A DNA stretch of 64,000 nucleotides from Pseudoalteromonas luteoviolacea B = ATCC 29581 (lineage in GTDB: Bacteria; Pseudomonadota; Gammaproteobacteria; Enterobacterales; Alteromonadaceae), in the NCBI GenBank assembly GCA_000333235.1, contig CAPN01000015.1, positions 1 to 64,000 of the forward strand. Direction: 5' to 3'. Position 1 is the first letter of the stretch; each line of letters opens with the position of its first letter. The notes beneath the pieces are model-generated. The model was not told where the DNA came from and did no database searches. It worked only from the letters and a program-made list of their open reading frames with translations. A program made the translations under genes and the position numbers. Shown one piece after another: positions 56,508-64,000 of the stretch.

Positions 56508-56545
56508 AAACGCCACCTAGGGTATACTGGGCGGCGTTTTTTTTT
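56508..56545 (+). terminator. Rho-independent terminator after frr
   Basis: AAACGCC (56508-56514) pairs with GGCGTTT (56533-56539), followed by a run of nine T. The uppS start is 15 bases further on. Confidence 0.88.
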
Positions 56546-56559
56546 ACTCACGAATTAGT

Positions 56560-57339
56560 ATGGTTCTGAACGCAGAAACAATTACACAGCAGTCTCTACC
56601 AAAACATATCGCGATTATTATGGATGGTAATGGTCGGTGGGCGCAGGCGCGCAACCACCCGCGAGTCTATGGACACAAAAAAGGGGTTGATGCTGTTAGG
56701 AGCGCCGTTCAGTTTTGTTCAAAATTGGGTGTTAGTTCGCTGACTTTATTCGCTTTTAGTAGTGAAAACTGGAGACGCCCTGAGGACGAAGTAAGCACGC
56801 TCATGGAGCTTTTTTTGTTTGTATTAACAAAAGAAGTGAAAAAACTCCATAAAAACAATGTAAAACTAACGATTATTGGCGATTTGTCAAAGTTTCCAGC
56901 CAATTTACAGCAAAAAGTCATCGATGGTGAAACCTTAACCAGGGATAATACCGGGTTGCATTTAAATATTGCAGCAAACTATGGTGGTCGTTGGGACATC
57001 ACACACGCTGCAGCTGAGTTGGCAAAAGAAGTGGCAGAAGGTAAGCTACGGCCATCTGAGATTACCGAAGATGCAATATCTAAAAAGTTATCAATGGCTG
57101 AGCAACCTGAGTTGGATTTACTTATCCGCACAGGGGGCGATTTACGGATCAGTAACTTCTTGCTTTGGCAGGCGGCTTATGCTGAGCTGTATTTTACACA
57201 AACATTGTGGCCTGATTTTGATGAGGCTGCTTTTGCAGAAGCGATTGCTTGTTATGTCTCGCGTGAACGACGTTTTGGCTGTACAGGTGAACAAATAAAA
57301 GAATTACTCGCTTCAAAGCAAACCCAGTTGAAGGTATAG
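56560..57339 (+). CDS. uppS: Undecaprenyl diphosphate synthase
   Basis: Makes the C55 isoprenoid carrier for cell-wall synthesis. 259 residues. [13 protein letters not shown] holds the catalytic Asp; [11 protein letters not shown] and [18 protein letters not shown] are conserved substrate motifs. First gene of the uppS-cdsA-dxr-rseP series in the order seen in alteromonads. Confidence 0.97.
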   Translation: MVLNAETITQQSLPKHIAIIMDGNGRWAQARNHPRVYGHKKGVDAVRSAVQFCSKLGVSSLTLFAFSSENWRRPEDEVSTLMELFLFVLTKEVKKLHKNNVKLTIIGDLSKFPANLQQKVIDGETLTRDNTGLHLNIAANYGGRWDITHAAAELAKEVAEGKLRPSEITEDAISKKLSMAEQPELDLLIRTGGDLRISNFLLWQAAYAELYFTQTLWPDFDEAAFAEAIACYVSRERRFGCTGEQIKELLASKQTQLKV

Positions 57340-57342
57340 AAT

Positions 57343-58212
57343 TTGTTAAAACAACGCATTTTAACGTCAGCGGTTTTAGCACCACTGGCGCTTTTATTGG
57401 TTTTTTATACGCCGTTGGCGCAATTTAGTTTTATTGCAGGCTTAATCGTTTTACTTGGTGCATGGGAGTGGTCCGCATTTATGGGGCTGCAGACTAAACG
57501 TGCACGAGGTGGTTATACGCTTTTAGTTGCTGCTATTTTAGGAGCATTACACTTACATTGGCCAATAGAGCGTTTGTGGCTTGATAATGGAACGCTGATT
57601 GCCGATGCAAATTACGTATTTACGTTGGCTTTTGCTTGGTGGTTGGTCGCCACGTTTTTAATTGTAAAGTATCCGCGTATGTCGAGTGCATGGAGCGAAG
57701 GTCTCGTCCTTCGTGCTGTTGCAGGTTTCTTAACGCTAGTCCCGCTTTGGCTGGCTCTAAATACCCTTCGTAGTGCCCATTTTGCCGAACAACATCACTA
57801 TGGCTCTACGCTTATCATGGTTGTCTTAGGTATTGTGTGGAGTGCCGATATTGGCGCTTACTTCACGGGTAAAAATTTTGGTAAACGAAAGTTAATGCCT
57901 CGCGTGAGCCCAAACAAAACAATTGAAGGTTTATTGGGCGGTTTGGCAACCGCAGTAGTATTTGTCATTGTATTTTGTCATTTTGCTGAAGTTCCTGTAT
58001 CACAATGGGCAATTTATGGTCTTCTTACGGTATTCATCGCGCTCTTCTCCGCCATTGGTGATTTACTAGAAAGTATGTTTAAGCGAGAGGTTGGTTTAAA
58101 GGACTCGGGAGCTTGTTTGCCTGGTCATGGTGGTATTCTAGATAGAATTGATAGCCTAACCGCAGCGGCGCCAATTTTTGCTTTATTTTATGCGTGGACG
58201 GTAGCACTATGA
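57343..58212 (+). CDS. cdsA: Phosphatidate cytidylyltransferase
   Basis: Makes CDP-diacylglycerol, the precursor of phospholipids. 289 residues, about eight membrane helices, with the family signature LKDSGACLPGHGGILDRIDS near the C-terminus. The start is an uncommon TTG three bases after the uppS stop. It overlaps dxr by four bases. Confidence 0.96.
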   Translation: MLKQRILTSAVLAPLALLLVFYTPLAQFSFIAGLIVLLGAWEWSAFMGLQTKRARGGYTLLVAAILGALHLHWPIERLWLDNGTLIADANYVFTLAFAWWLVATFLIVKYPRMSSAWSEGLVLRAVAGFLTLVPLWLALNTLRSAHFAEQHHYGSTLIMVVLGIVWSADIGAYFTGKNFGKRKLMPRVSPNKTIEGLLGGLATAVVFVIVFCHFAEVPVSQWAIYGLLTVFIALFSAIGDLLESMFKREVGLKDSGACLPGHGGILDRIDSLTAAAPIFALFYAWTVAL

Positions 58213-59408
58213 CCCAGCAAGTCGTTGTGCTAGGCTCGACCGGTTCAATAGGACAATCAACGCTAGATGTGATTGCGCGAAATCGCGCACTATATCAAGT
58301 ATTCGCACTCGTGGCAGGAACAAATGTAGAGAAGCTTGTTGAGCAATGTATTGTCCATCAGCCGCAATTTGTTGTGCTGAGCGAAGCGTCTTATGCAAAT
58401 ACCTTTAAATCGTTGTTAAAACAATCGCCGATTAATCCAGTTCCAACGGTGTTATCGGGCGTACAGGCAATGCGAGAAATTGCGGCACATGACGATGTAG
58501 ACATTGTTATGGCTGCAATTGTTGGCGCGGCTGGCCTGCTCCCTACTCTGAGTGCTGTCGAGGCTGGAAAGAAAGTCCTGTTAGCCAACAAAGAGGCATT
58601 GGTAATGACCGGCCGTTTGTTTATGGATAAAGTACGCAAATATAATGCGACTTTGTTGCCGATAGACAGCGAACATAATGCTATTTACCAATGTTTGCCT
58701 GTCAATTTACAGAAAAAGCACGACGCGTTGTTGTCCGATCATGGTGTTAGTAAGATCTTACTGACAGGCTCTGGTGGTCCGTTTTTAAATCGCGACATTG
58801 ATACCTTGGCCTCAGTGACGGTTTCTGAGGCTGTGTCTCACCCAAATTGGTCGATGGGACAAAAAATTTCAGTGGACTCGGCGACTATGATGAATAAAGG
58901 TCTCGAGTTTATTGAAGCGAAGTGGTTATTTAATTGTGAGGTTGACGACATTGAAGTGGTTATTCATCCTCAAAGTATGATCCATTCTATGGTGCAGTAT
59001 CGTGACGGCTCAGTCATTGCGCAGTTAGGCCAGCCAGATATGCGAACACCAATTGCCTATGGACTTGCGTACCCTGAGCGTATAGACGCCGGAGTTGCGC
59101 CGCTCGACTTTTCTAAATTAGCCAACTTTTCCTTTATGAAACCAGATTTTACCCGTTATCCGAACTTACGTTTAGCAATGGAAGCGTGTAAAGTAGGGCA
59201 AGCCGCCACAACGACCGTTAATGCCGCGAATGAAGTCGCTGTGAGTGCGTTTTTACAGGGAAAGATAGGGTTTTGTGATATTTATCGTGTGAATGAGCAA
59301 ACTCTGACTAAACAAAGCGGATCAGATGCACGTAGCTTAGACGCGATACTTGAGATCGACCGCCAAGCAAGACGTTTGGCAAACGACATCATTAATGAGT
59401 TGAGGTAG
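58209..59408 (+). CDS. dxr: 1-deoxy-D-xylulose 5-phosphate reductoisomerase
   Basis: Second step of the non-mevalonate isoprenoid pathway (DXP to MEP). About 399 residues. The NADPH motif is VLGSTGSIGQSTL, the metal/substrate residues are in LPIDSEHNAIYQCL, and NKEALVMTG is conserved. The ATG at 58209 overlaps the cdsA stop and is preferred over a GTG at 58194. Feeds the pathway that ispH ends and uppS uses. Confidence 0.97.
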   Translation: MTQQVVVLGSTGSIGQSTLDVIARNRALYQVFALVAGTNVEKLVEQCIVHQPQFVVLSEASYANTFKSLLKQSPINPVPTVLSGVQAMREIAAHDDVDIVMAAIVGAAGLLPTLSAVEAGKKVLLANKEALVMTGRLFMDKVRKYNATLLPIDSEHNAIYQCLPVNLQKKHDALLSDHGVSKILLTGSGGPFLNRDIDTLASVTVSEAVSHPNWSMGQKISVDSATMMNKGLEFIEAKWLFNCEVDDIEVVIHPQSMIHSMVQYRDGSVIAQLGQPDMRTPIAYGLAYPERIDAGVAPLDFSKLANFSFMKPDFTRYPNLRLAMEACKVGQAATTTVNAANEVAVSAFLQGKIGFCDIYRVNEQTLTKQSGSDARSLDAILEIDRQARRLANDIINELR

Positions 59409-59412
59409 TGGT

Positions 59413-60765
59413 ATGTTGGCGTTTTTGTGGAACCTTGGCGCATTTATTCTTGCATTAGGCATTTTAGTCACTGTCCATGAATATGGCCATTTCTGGGTTG
59501 CGCGAAAAGCTGGCGTAAAAGTTCAACGTTTCTCAATAGGTTTTGGAAAACCGCTTTTTAAATGGTATGACCGATTAGGTACTGAATACGTCATCGCCCT
59601 CATTCCGCTTGGTGGCTATGTCAAAATGCTCGACGAACGGGTCGAAGAAGTTTCAGCACAAGAGAGACATCTATCGTTTAATGCAAAACCGGTTGGTGCA
59701 AGAATCGCGATTGTTGCGGCAGGGCCAATTGCCAATTTCCTTTTTGCGATTGTCGCATTAGCATTGATGTATGTGGTTGGTGTACAAAGCGTCAAGCCAG
59801 TGGTCGGTGAAGTAACTCCTCAAAGTCGAGCTGCTTTTGCAGGTTTACAGCAATACGATTTAATTCAAGAAATTAACCAACAGCCTGTACATGATTGGCA
59901 AGAGGTCATGTTCGCCTTAATGAGCGCATTGGGAGAACAGAATTTAAATGTGAAAGTACAAGATAGTCAAGGTCGGATTGCCTATAGAGATCTTGACATT
60001 ACGGGCTGGAAACTTGACCAACAAGATGTGCCTCCAACGGAATCTCTCGGCATGACACCTTATCGCCCAGCCATTACCTTAACGATTGCTCAAGTCGGCC
60101 AAGATAGTGCTGCAAAACAAGCAGGAATCGAAGTAGGCGATAAAATACTTGCGCTCAATAATCAAAATATTACACAGTGGCAGCAGTTAGTTGATGTGGT
60201 TCAAGCTTCGCCAAATATTGCAATCAACATCACCGTTGAACGTGACGGACAACGACTCGACATAACGGCGATACCAACACGTCAACCAGCAGGTAACGGC
60301 GCAGAACACGGTGTACTTGGTGTTGCTCCGAGTTTAGAAAAGTGGCCTTCGCAATATATCGAAACTAGACATTTTGGTCCTTTGGATAGTATCGTGCTCG
60401 GCACGCAAAAAACATGGGAGCTTATTGCGCTTAGTTTCGATATGATAGGCAACTTGTTGACTGGGCAAGTTTCGGTTAAAAATCTTAGCGGTCCTGTTGG
60501 GATAGCTGTAGGTGCTGGAAATAGCGTCAGTTATGGCTTAGTCGCCTTTTTGAGTTTTTTAGCGTTAATTAGTGTAAACCTAGGTGTTTTCAACTTATTA
60601 CCGCTGCCTGTCTTAGATGGCGGGCATTTAATGTATTACTTAATTGAACTAATTCGCAAAAAACCAGTCTCTGAAAAGACACAAGAGTTGGGTTTTAAGG
60701 TTGGCGCAATGCTTTTACTGGCCTTAACCTGTTTTGCGTTAATGAATGATGTTGCGAGACTGTAG
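59413..60765 (+). CDS. rseP: Site-2 protease RseP
   Basis: Intramembrane zinc metalloprotease that cuts RseA to release sigma-E and clears signal peptides. 450 residues. The active site is VHEYGHFW near residue 20 with the third ligand in LPVLDGGH near 400; two PDZ domains lie between. It sits directly before bamA and skp, whose products are in the sigma-E response. Confidence 0.97.
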   Translation: MLAFLWNLGAFILALGILVTVHEYGHFWVARKAGVKVQRFSIGFGKPLFKWYDRLGTEYVIALIPLGGYVKMLDERVEEVSAQERHLSFNAKPVGARIAIVAAGPIANFLFAIVALALMYVVGVQSVKPVVGEVTPQSRAAFAGLQQYDLIQEINQQPVHDWQEVMFALMSALGEQNLNVKVQDSQGRIAYRDLDITGWKLDQQDVPPTESLGMTPYRPAITLTIAQVGQDSAAKQAGIEVGDKILALNNQNITQWQQLVDVVQASPNIAINITVERDGQRLDITAIPTRQPAGNGAEHGVLGVAPSLEKWPSQYIETRHFGPLDSIVLGTQKTWELIALSFDMIGNLLTGQVSVKNLSGPVGIAVGAGNSVSYGLVAFLSFLALISVNLGVFNLLPLPVLDGGHLMYYLIELIRKKPVSEKTQELGFKVGAMLLLALTCFALMNDVARL

Positions 60766-60885
60766 ACAGTCTACCTATTTGTGGAAAATTTTTGCCAATT
60801 GACTTAAGCAGCTTCCGCTATAGGTTAAGTCAGTTGGTATTAGGCGCAATACCGCTAGAAAGTTGTAAAGGACAAAGATAATAAA

Positions 60886-63357
60886 ATGCCTATAAAAAAA
60901 CATTTAGCAGTTACCAGTTTACTTGGCGCTAGCTTTGCTGCCTTGGGGCAAAATTCCTTTATCGTTGAAGATTTAAAAGTTGAAGGTTTACAACGTGTCG
61001 CATTGGGTGCTGCATTAACGCACATTCCAATTAACGTTGGTGATTCAATTGATGACTTTACGGTGTCCAAAACCATTAAAGCACTGTATAAATCGGGTCA
61101 TTTTGAAACGATTAAAGTACTTAGAGATGGCGGACTTTTGATCATCAAAGTGACAGAGCGTCCAACGATCAGCTCGATAGAATTTGATGGTAACAAAGAC
61201 ATTAAAGACGAACAGCTTAATGAAAGTTTAGAACAGCAAAATATTCGGCAAGGCGAACCGCTTGATAAAACCGTACTAGACAATATTGAAAAAGGGTTAA
61301 TCGAGTTCTTCCATAGCATCGGTAAATACAATGCGAAAATCGACATTGAAGTCACTCAGCTTCCTCGTAACCGCGTTAAGTTGAAAATTAACTTTGAAGA
61401 AGGTGATGCAGCTTCAGTTCGCCAAATTAACTTAGTTGGTAACGAACTTTTTACTGACGAAGAGCTGTTAGGTTTATTCGAATCTCAACAAGATCTCCCA
61501 TGGTGGAAATTCCTTGCGAACGATCGCTACCAAAAGAAAACGATTGAGGGTGATCTCGAAAAAATTAAAAGTTATTACTTAGACCGCGGTTACTTGCGTT
61601 TCAATATTGATTCGACTCAGGTTTCAGTTAACCCTGAACGCGATGCTGTCTACGTTACGGCGAACCTGACAGAAGGTGAGCAATACAATGTTAAAGGCTT
61701 CGATTTTATCGGTGATTTACTTGGTCGTGAAGATCTAATTAAAGCCATTCTACCGTTAAAAACGGGAGAGCTTTATAATGGTTCTGTTGTGACTTCATCT
61801 GAAGAGTTCATTAAAAACTTCCTCGCTCGCTTTGGCTATGCTAACGCTGAAGTCCGTACCATCCCTGATATTGATGACGAAAAGAAAGAAGTACATTTAA
61901 CGTTATCGGTAAATCCAGGTAAACGTGTTTATGTTCGCCGTATTATTGTTGCAGGTAACCACAACACCGCGGATGAAGTGGTGCGTCGTGAAATGACTCA
62001 ACTTGAAGGCGCGTGGTTGTCAAATCAGCAATTAGAGCGTTCTAAGCTGCAAATTCAACGTTTGCCCTACATGGAAAACGTCGAGTTTAATGTGAAACCA
62101 GTGCCAGGCCAAGATGACCTAGTAGATGTTGATTTTACAGTGAAAGAGCAGCCAGCAGGGAGTTTCCAAGCCGGTCTTGCGTATGGTTCATATGCAGGTA
62201 TTCAATTTAATATTGGGGTGAGTGAGTCTAACTTCCTCGGCACTGGCAACCAGGTGGCGTTTAACATTAATACATCAAGAGGGTCGAAAAACTACAGCGT
62301 TTCGTATACCGATCCTTATTTTACACCAGATGGTGTATCGCAAGGCAGCAGTATTTTCTATAACAACTTCGATGGTAGTAAATTTGGTATTGTTGGCTAT
62401 AACTCAACAACATACGGTTTAGGTACTAACCTTGGTTTCCCAATAGACGCTGTAAACCGAGTGAATTTCGGTGTTCGTTGGTTAGAAGAGGAACTCGATA
62501 ATATTACAGAGTTCGAGCAGAACCGCGTACTTCGTGAAACATTTACTGATCCGAACAACCCAGATGCACCATTTGAATTCACGAAGTATGAATTGAGTGT
62601 TGGCTGGTCTCGTGTAACGGTTAACCGTGGTATGTTCCCAACAGATGGTTCACGTCAATCGTTGTCCATGCTCGCGACGACGCCCAACTCAGATTTGAAC
62701 TTCTTTAAAATTAACTACGATTCTCGTTTTTATTGGCCAATTAGCAATGACCATAAATGGGTGTTCTCGGCTCGCGCGGCATTTGGCTATGGTAATGGCT
62801 ATGGTGAGACAAATGGCGCGGAACAAATCCTGCCATTCCAAGAGTTTTTCCGAATTAGTGAAATGGAATTGAGAGGTTTCGATCGCAATACAATATTACC
62901 TCAAGCGGTGCGTCGTGAGCCGAATTTGATCCCAGGCACACCGACCTCGGATGGTTCTGCATCAACGGGCATTGGTGGTGATGAACAATTTGACTTGTTA
63001 GTGCCTTACGGCAGAATAGGCGGTAACGCCAAAGCATTAGCTGGCGTTGAAATGATTTTCCCAACGCCGTTTTTAGATGACGATAAAGCGTCATCGGTTA
63101 GAACCAGTTTCTTCGTAGATGTTGCCAACGTCTGGGATACTGAATTTGATTTAGACCGTTATACCGAATTACAACGTGACCAAGTGGCGAAAATCGCAGA
63201 CTACTCAGATCCTTCGCGCTATCGTGCGTCGACGGGTTTGTCTGTACAGTGGATATCGCCTATGGGTCCAATGCTAATCAGCTTCGCTTATCCGCTTAAA
63301 AAAGAAGAAGATGACGAGACGCAAACGATTAGCTTCAACATTAGTAACACATTCTAA
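60886..63357 (+). CDS. bamA: Outer membrane protein assembly factor BamA
   Basis: Central subunit of the beta-barrel assembly machine. 823 residues: signal peptide (about 1-20), five POTRA domains (VEDLKVEGLQRV begins the first), and a C-terminal 16-strand barrel that ends in Phe (FNISNTF). Barrel motifs GSFQAGLAYGS and ISEMELRGFDRN are visible. Follows rseP after a 120-base gap, so it may have its own promoter. Confidence 0.98.
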   Translation: MPIKKHLAVTSLLGASFAALGQNSFIVEDLKVEGLQRVALGAALTHIPINVGDSIDDFTVSKTIKALYKSGHFETIKVLRDGGLLIIKVTERPTISSIEFDGNKDIKDEQLNESLEQQNIRQGEPLDKTVLDNIEKGLIEFFHSIGKYNAKIDIEVTQLPRNRVKLKINFEEGDAASVRQINLVGNELFTDEELLGLFESQQDLPWWKFLANDRYQKKTIEGDLEKIKSYYLDRGYLRFNIDSTQVSVNPERDAVYVTANLTEGEQYNVKGFDFIGDLLGREDLIKAILPLKTGELYNGSVVTSSEEFIKNFLARFGYANAEVRTIPDIDDEKKEVHLTLSVNPGKRVYVRRIIVAGNHNTADEVVRREMTQLEGAWLSNQQLERSKLQIQRLPYMENVEFNVKPVPGQDDLVDVDFTVKEQPAGSFQAGLAYGSYAGIQFNIGVSESNFLGTGNQVAFNINTSRGSKNYSVSYTDPYFTPDGVSQGSSIFYNNFDGSKFGIVGYNSTTYGLGTNLGFPIDAVNRVNFGVRWLEEELDNITEFEQNRVLRETFTDPNNPDAPFEFTKYELSVGWSRVTVNRGMFPTDGSRQSLSMLATTPNSDLNFFKINYDSRFYWPISNDHKWVFSARAAFGYGNGYGETNGAEQILPFQEFFRISEMELRGFDRNTILPQAVRREPNLIPGTPTSDGSASTGIGGDEQFDLLVPYGRIGGNAKALAGVEMIFPTPFLDDDKASSVRTSFFVDVANVWDTEFDLDRYTELQRDQVAKIADYSDPSRYRASTGLSVQWISPMGPMLISFAYPLKKEEDDETQTISFNISNTF

Positions 63358-63368
63358 GGAGTATTTTT

Positions 63369-63887
63369 GTGAACAAATTAGTTAAGACGACAGCAACAGG
63401 TTTACTCGCCGCTTTTTTAATGGGTACTTCTGCTAGTGCATTGGCACATAAAGTGGGGATTGTTGATATGCAAAAAATTTATCAACAAATCCCTCAAATG
63501 GGCAAAATTGAGCAAACTTTACAGGCAGAATTTTCTGAGCGTCGTCAAGAGCTTGAAAAGATCCAAGGCGACATTCGCTTTGAAGCTGAAAAGTTTAAGC
63601 GTGAACAAGCGACATTAAGTGAAGCACAAAAAGAAGCATTGCGTACTAAAATCCAAGGTCTACAACAATCGCTTGCTGAAAAAGGCCGTCCATTAGAACA
63701 AGAAATTAAAGCTCGTCAGCAACAAGAGCTAGCTAAAGTGCAATCGCTTATTATTGGTGCGATTGAAGACATCGCGAAAAAAGGTAAATTTGACGAAGTA
63801 AAAACGCGTGACACAACCATTTACTTTAATGCGGATAAAGTAACTGACCTTTCATCTGATGTTGTTGAAGCGGTAAGTAAAAAGTAA
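63369..63887 (+). CDS. skp: Periplasmic chaperone Skp (OmpH)
   Basis: Holdase for unfolded outer-membrane proteins. 172 residues with a signal peptide ending SASALA near residue 26, the KVGIVDMQKIYQQIPQMG start of the mature protein, and a long coiled-coil (QAEFSERRQELEKIQGDI and onward) that forms the tentacles. Start is GTG after AAGGAG. Confidence 0.96.
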   Translation: MNKLVKTTATGLLAAFLMGTSASALAHKVGIVDMQKIYQQIPQMGKIEQTLQAEFSERRQELEKIQGDIRFEAEKFKREQATLSEAQKEALRTKIQGLQQSLAEKGRPLEQEIKARQQQELAKVQSLIIGAIEDIAKKGKFDEVKTRDTTIYFNADKVTDLSSDVVEAVSKK

Positions 63888-64000
63888 TGATAAAGCAATA
63901 CACACTTGGTGAGCTTGCGCAGCATATTGATGCGCAAGTACAAGGTGACAGCGATTTTGCGATAAGCAAAATCGCGACTTTAGCCACTGCAACTGGCGCA
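63887..64000 (+). CDS. lpxD: LpxD, UDP-3-O-acylglucosamine N-acyltransferase (5' part)
   Basis: Only the first 38 codons are in the window. The frame begins MIKQYTLGELAQHIDAQVQG and goes on to ISKIATLATATGA, which matches the N-terminal uridine-binding domain of LpxD. The ATG shares a base with the skp stop, the same skp-lpxD junction as in other gammaproteobacteria. The protein acylates a lipid A precursor. Confidence 0.92.
   Translation, partial: MIKQYTLGELAQHIDAQVQGDSDFAISKIATLATATGA

Overview
The window looks like a chromosomal segment of a marine gammaproteobacterium of the Alteromonadales, most like Pseudoalteromonas or a close relative. The reasons are the AT-rich composition, the alteromonad order frr-uppS-cdsA-dxr-rseP-bamA-skp-lpxD, the rsxABCDGE-nth block, a LasA/pseudoalterin-type M23 peptidase and an AbgT-type transporter. 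The genus is inferred from gene content and order, not from a database match. I see no prophage, insertion sequence, CRISPR array or secretion-system island. Most of the window is core chromosome with small accessory inserts.

Layout. 0.3-3.9 kb: two tandem dienelactone-hydrolase-like enzymes, a membrane-anchored flavodoxin-like protein and an AraC-type regulator, all on the plus strand. 4.0-10.7 kb (minus): rsxA-B-C-D-G-E-nth, the membrane electron-transfer complex plus endonuclease III; rsxC carries a long tail of 144-bp repeats. 11.0-13.0 kb (minus): a membrane GGDEF/EAL protein with both active-site signatures degenerate. 13.1-13.4 kb (minus): three identical tRNA-Asn genes behind a strong promoter. 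13.4-14.7 kb: a 1.3-kb gene-free stretch with DnaA-box-like sites, clustered GATC sites and several hairpins. 14.7-23.0 kb: MATE exporter, uvrB, a periplasmic binding protein, an HDOD protein, an AbgT-family transporter and a secreted M23 peptidase. 23.0-31.3 kb: deaD with a leader hairpin covering its ribosome-binding site, a frameshifted ppiC, a thioredoxin-like protein, a two-domain acyltransferase resembling ornithine-lipid synthase OlsF, a GhrA-like dehydrogenase, an unlisted 46-residue membrane protein, smrA, two small membrane proteins and a lone receiver protein.

31.4-47.9 kb: rpsT (minus) then murJ-ribF-ileS-lspA-fkpB-ispH, a LytS/LytTR two-component pair, and the minor-pilin operon pilV-W-X-Y1-E. 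Two FimT/GspH pseudopilins converge on it from the other strand. The order follows the Pseudomonas aeruginosa rpsT-to-fimU region, but with the two-component pair inserted between ispH and the pilins. 48.1-53.0 kb: glnB (plus) and map-glnD-dapD (minus). 53.1-64.0 kb: rpsB-tsf, pyrH-frr, uppS-cdsA-dxr-rseP, bamA-skp and the start of lpxD, with clear terminators after tsf and frr and a double hairpin between rpsB and tsf.

The genes cover translation and RNA turnover (rpsB, tsf, frr, map, ileS, rpsT, deaD), envelope assembly (uppS, cdsA, murJ, lspA, rseP, bamA, skp, lpxD), isoprenoid supply (dxr, ispH), nitrogen sensing (glnB, glnD), redox (rsx) and type IV pilus assembly. I did not find an obviously new multi-gene system. 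The best leads are the gene-free region beside the tRNA-Asn array, the leader hairpin of deaD, the broken ppiC, the LytTR-pilin linkage with its 13-bp tandem repeat, and the hydrolase/flavodoxin/AraC module.
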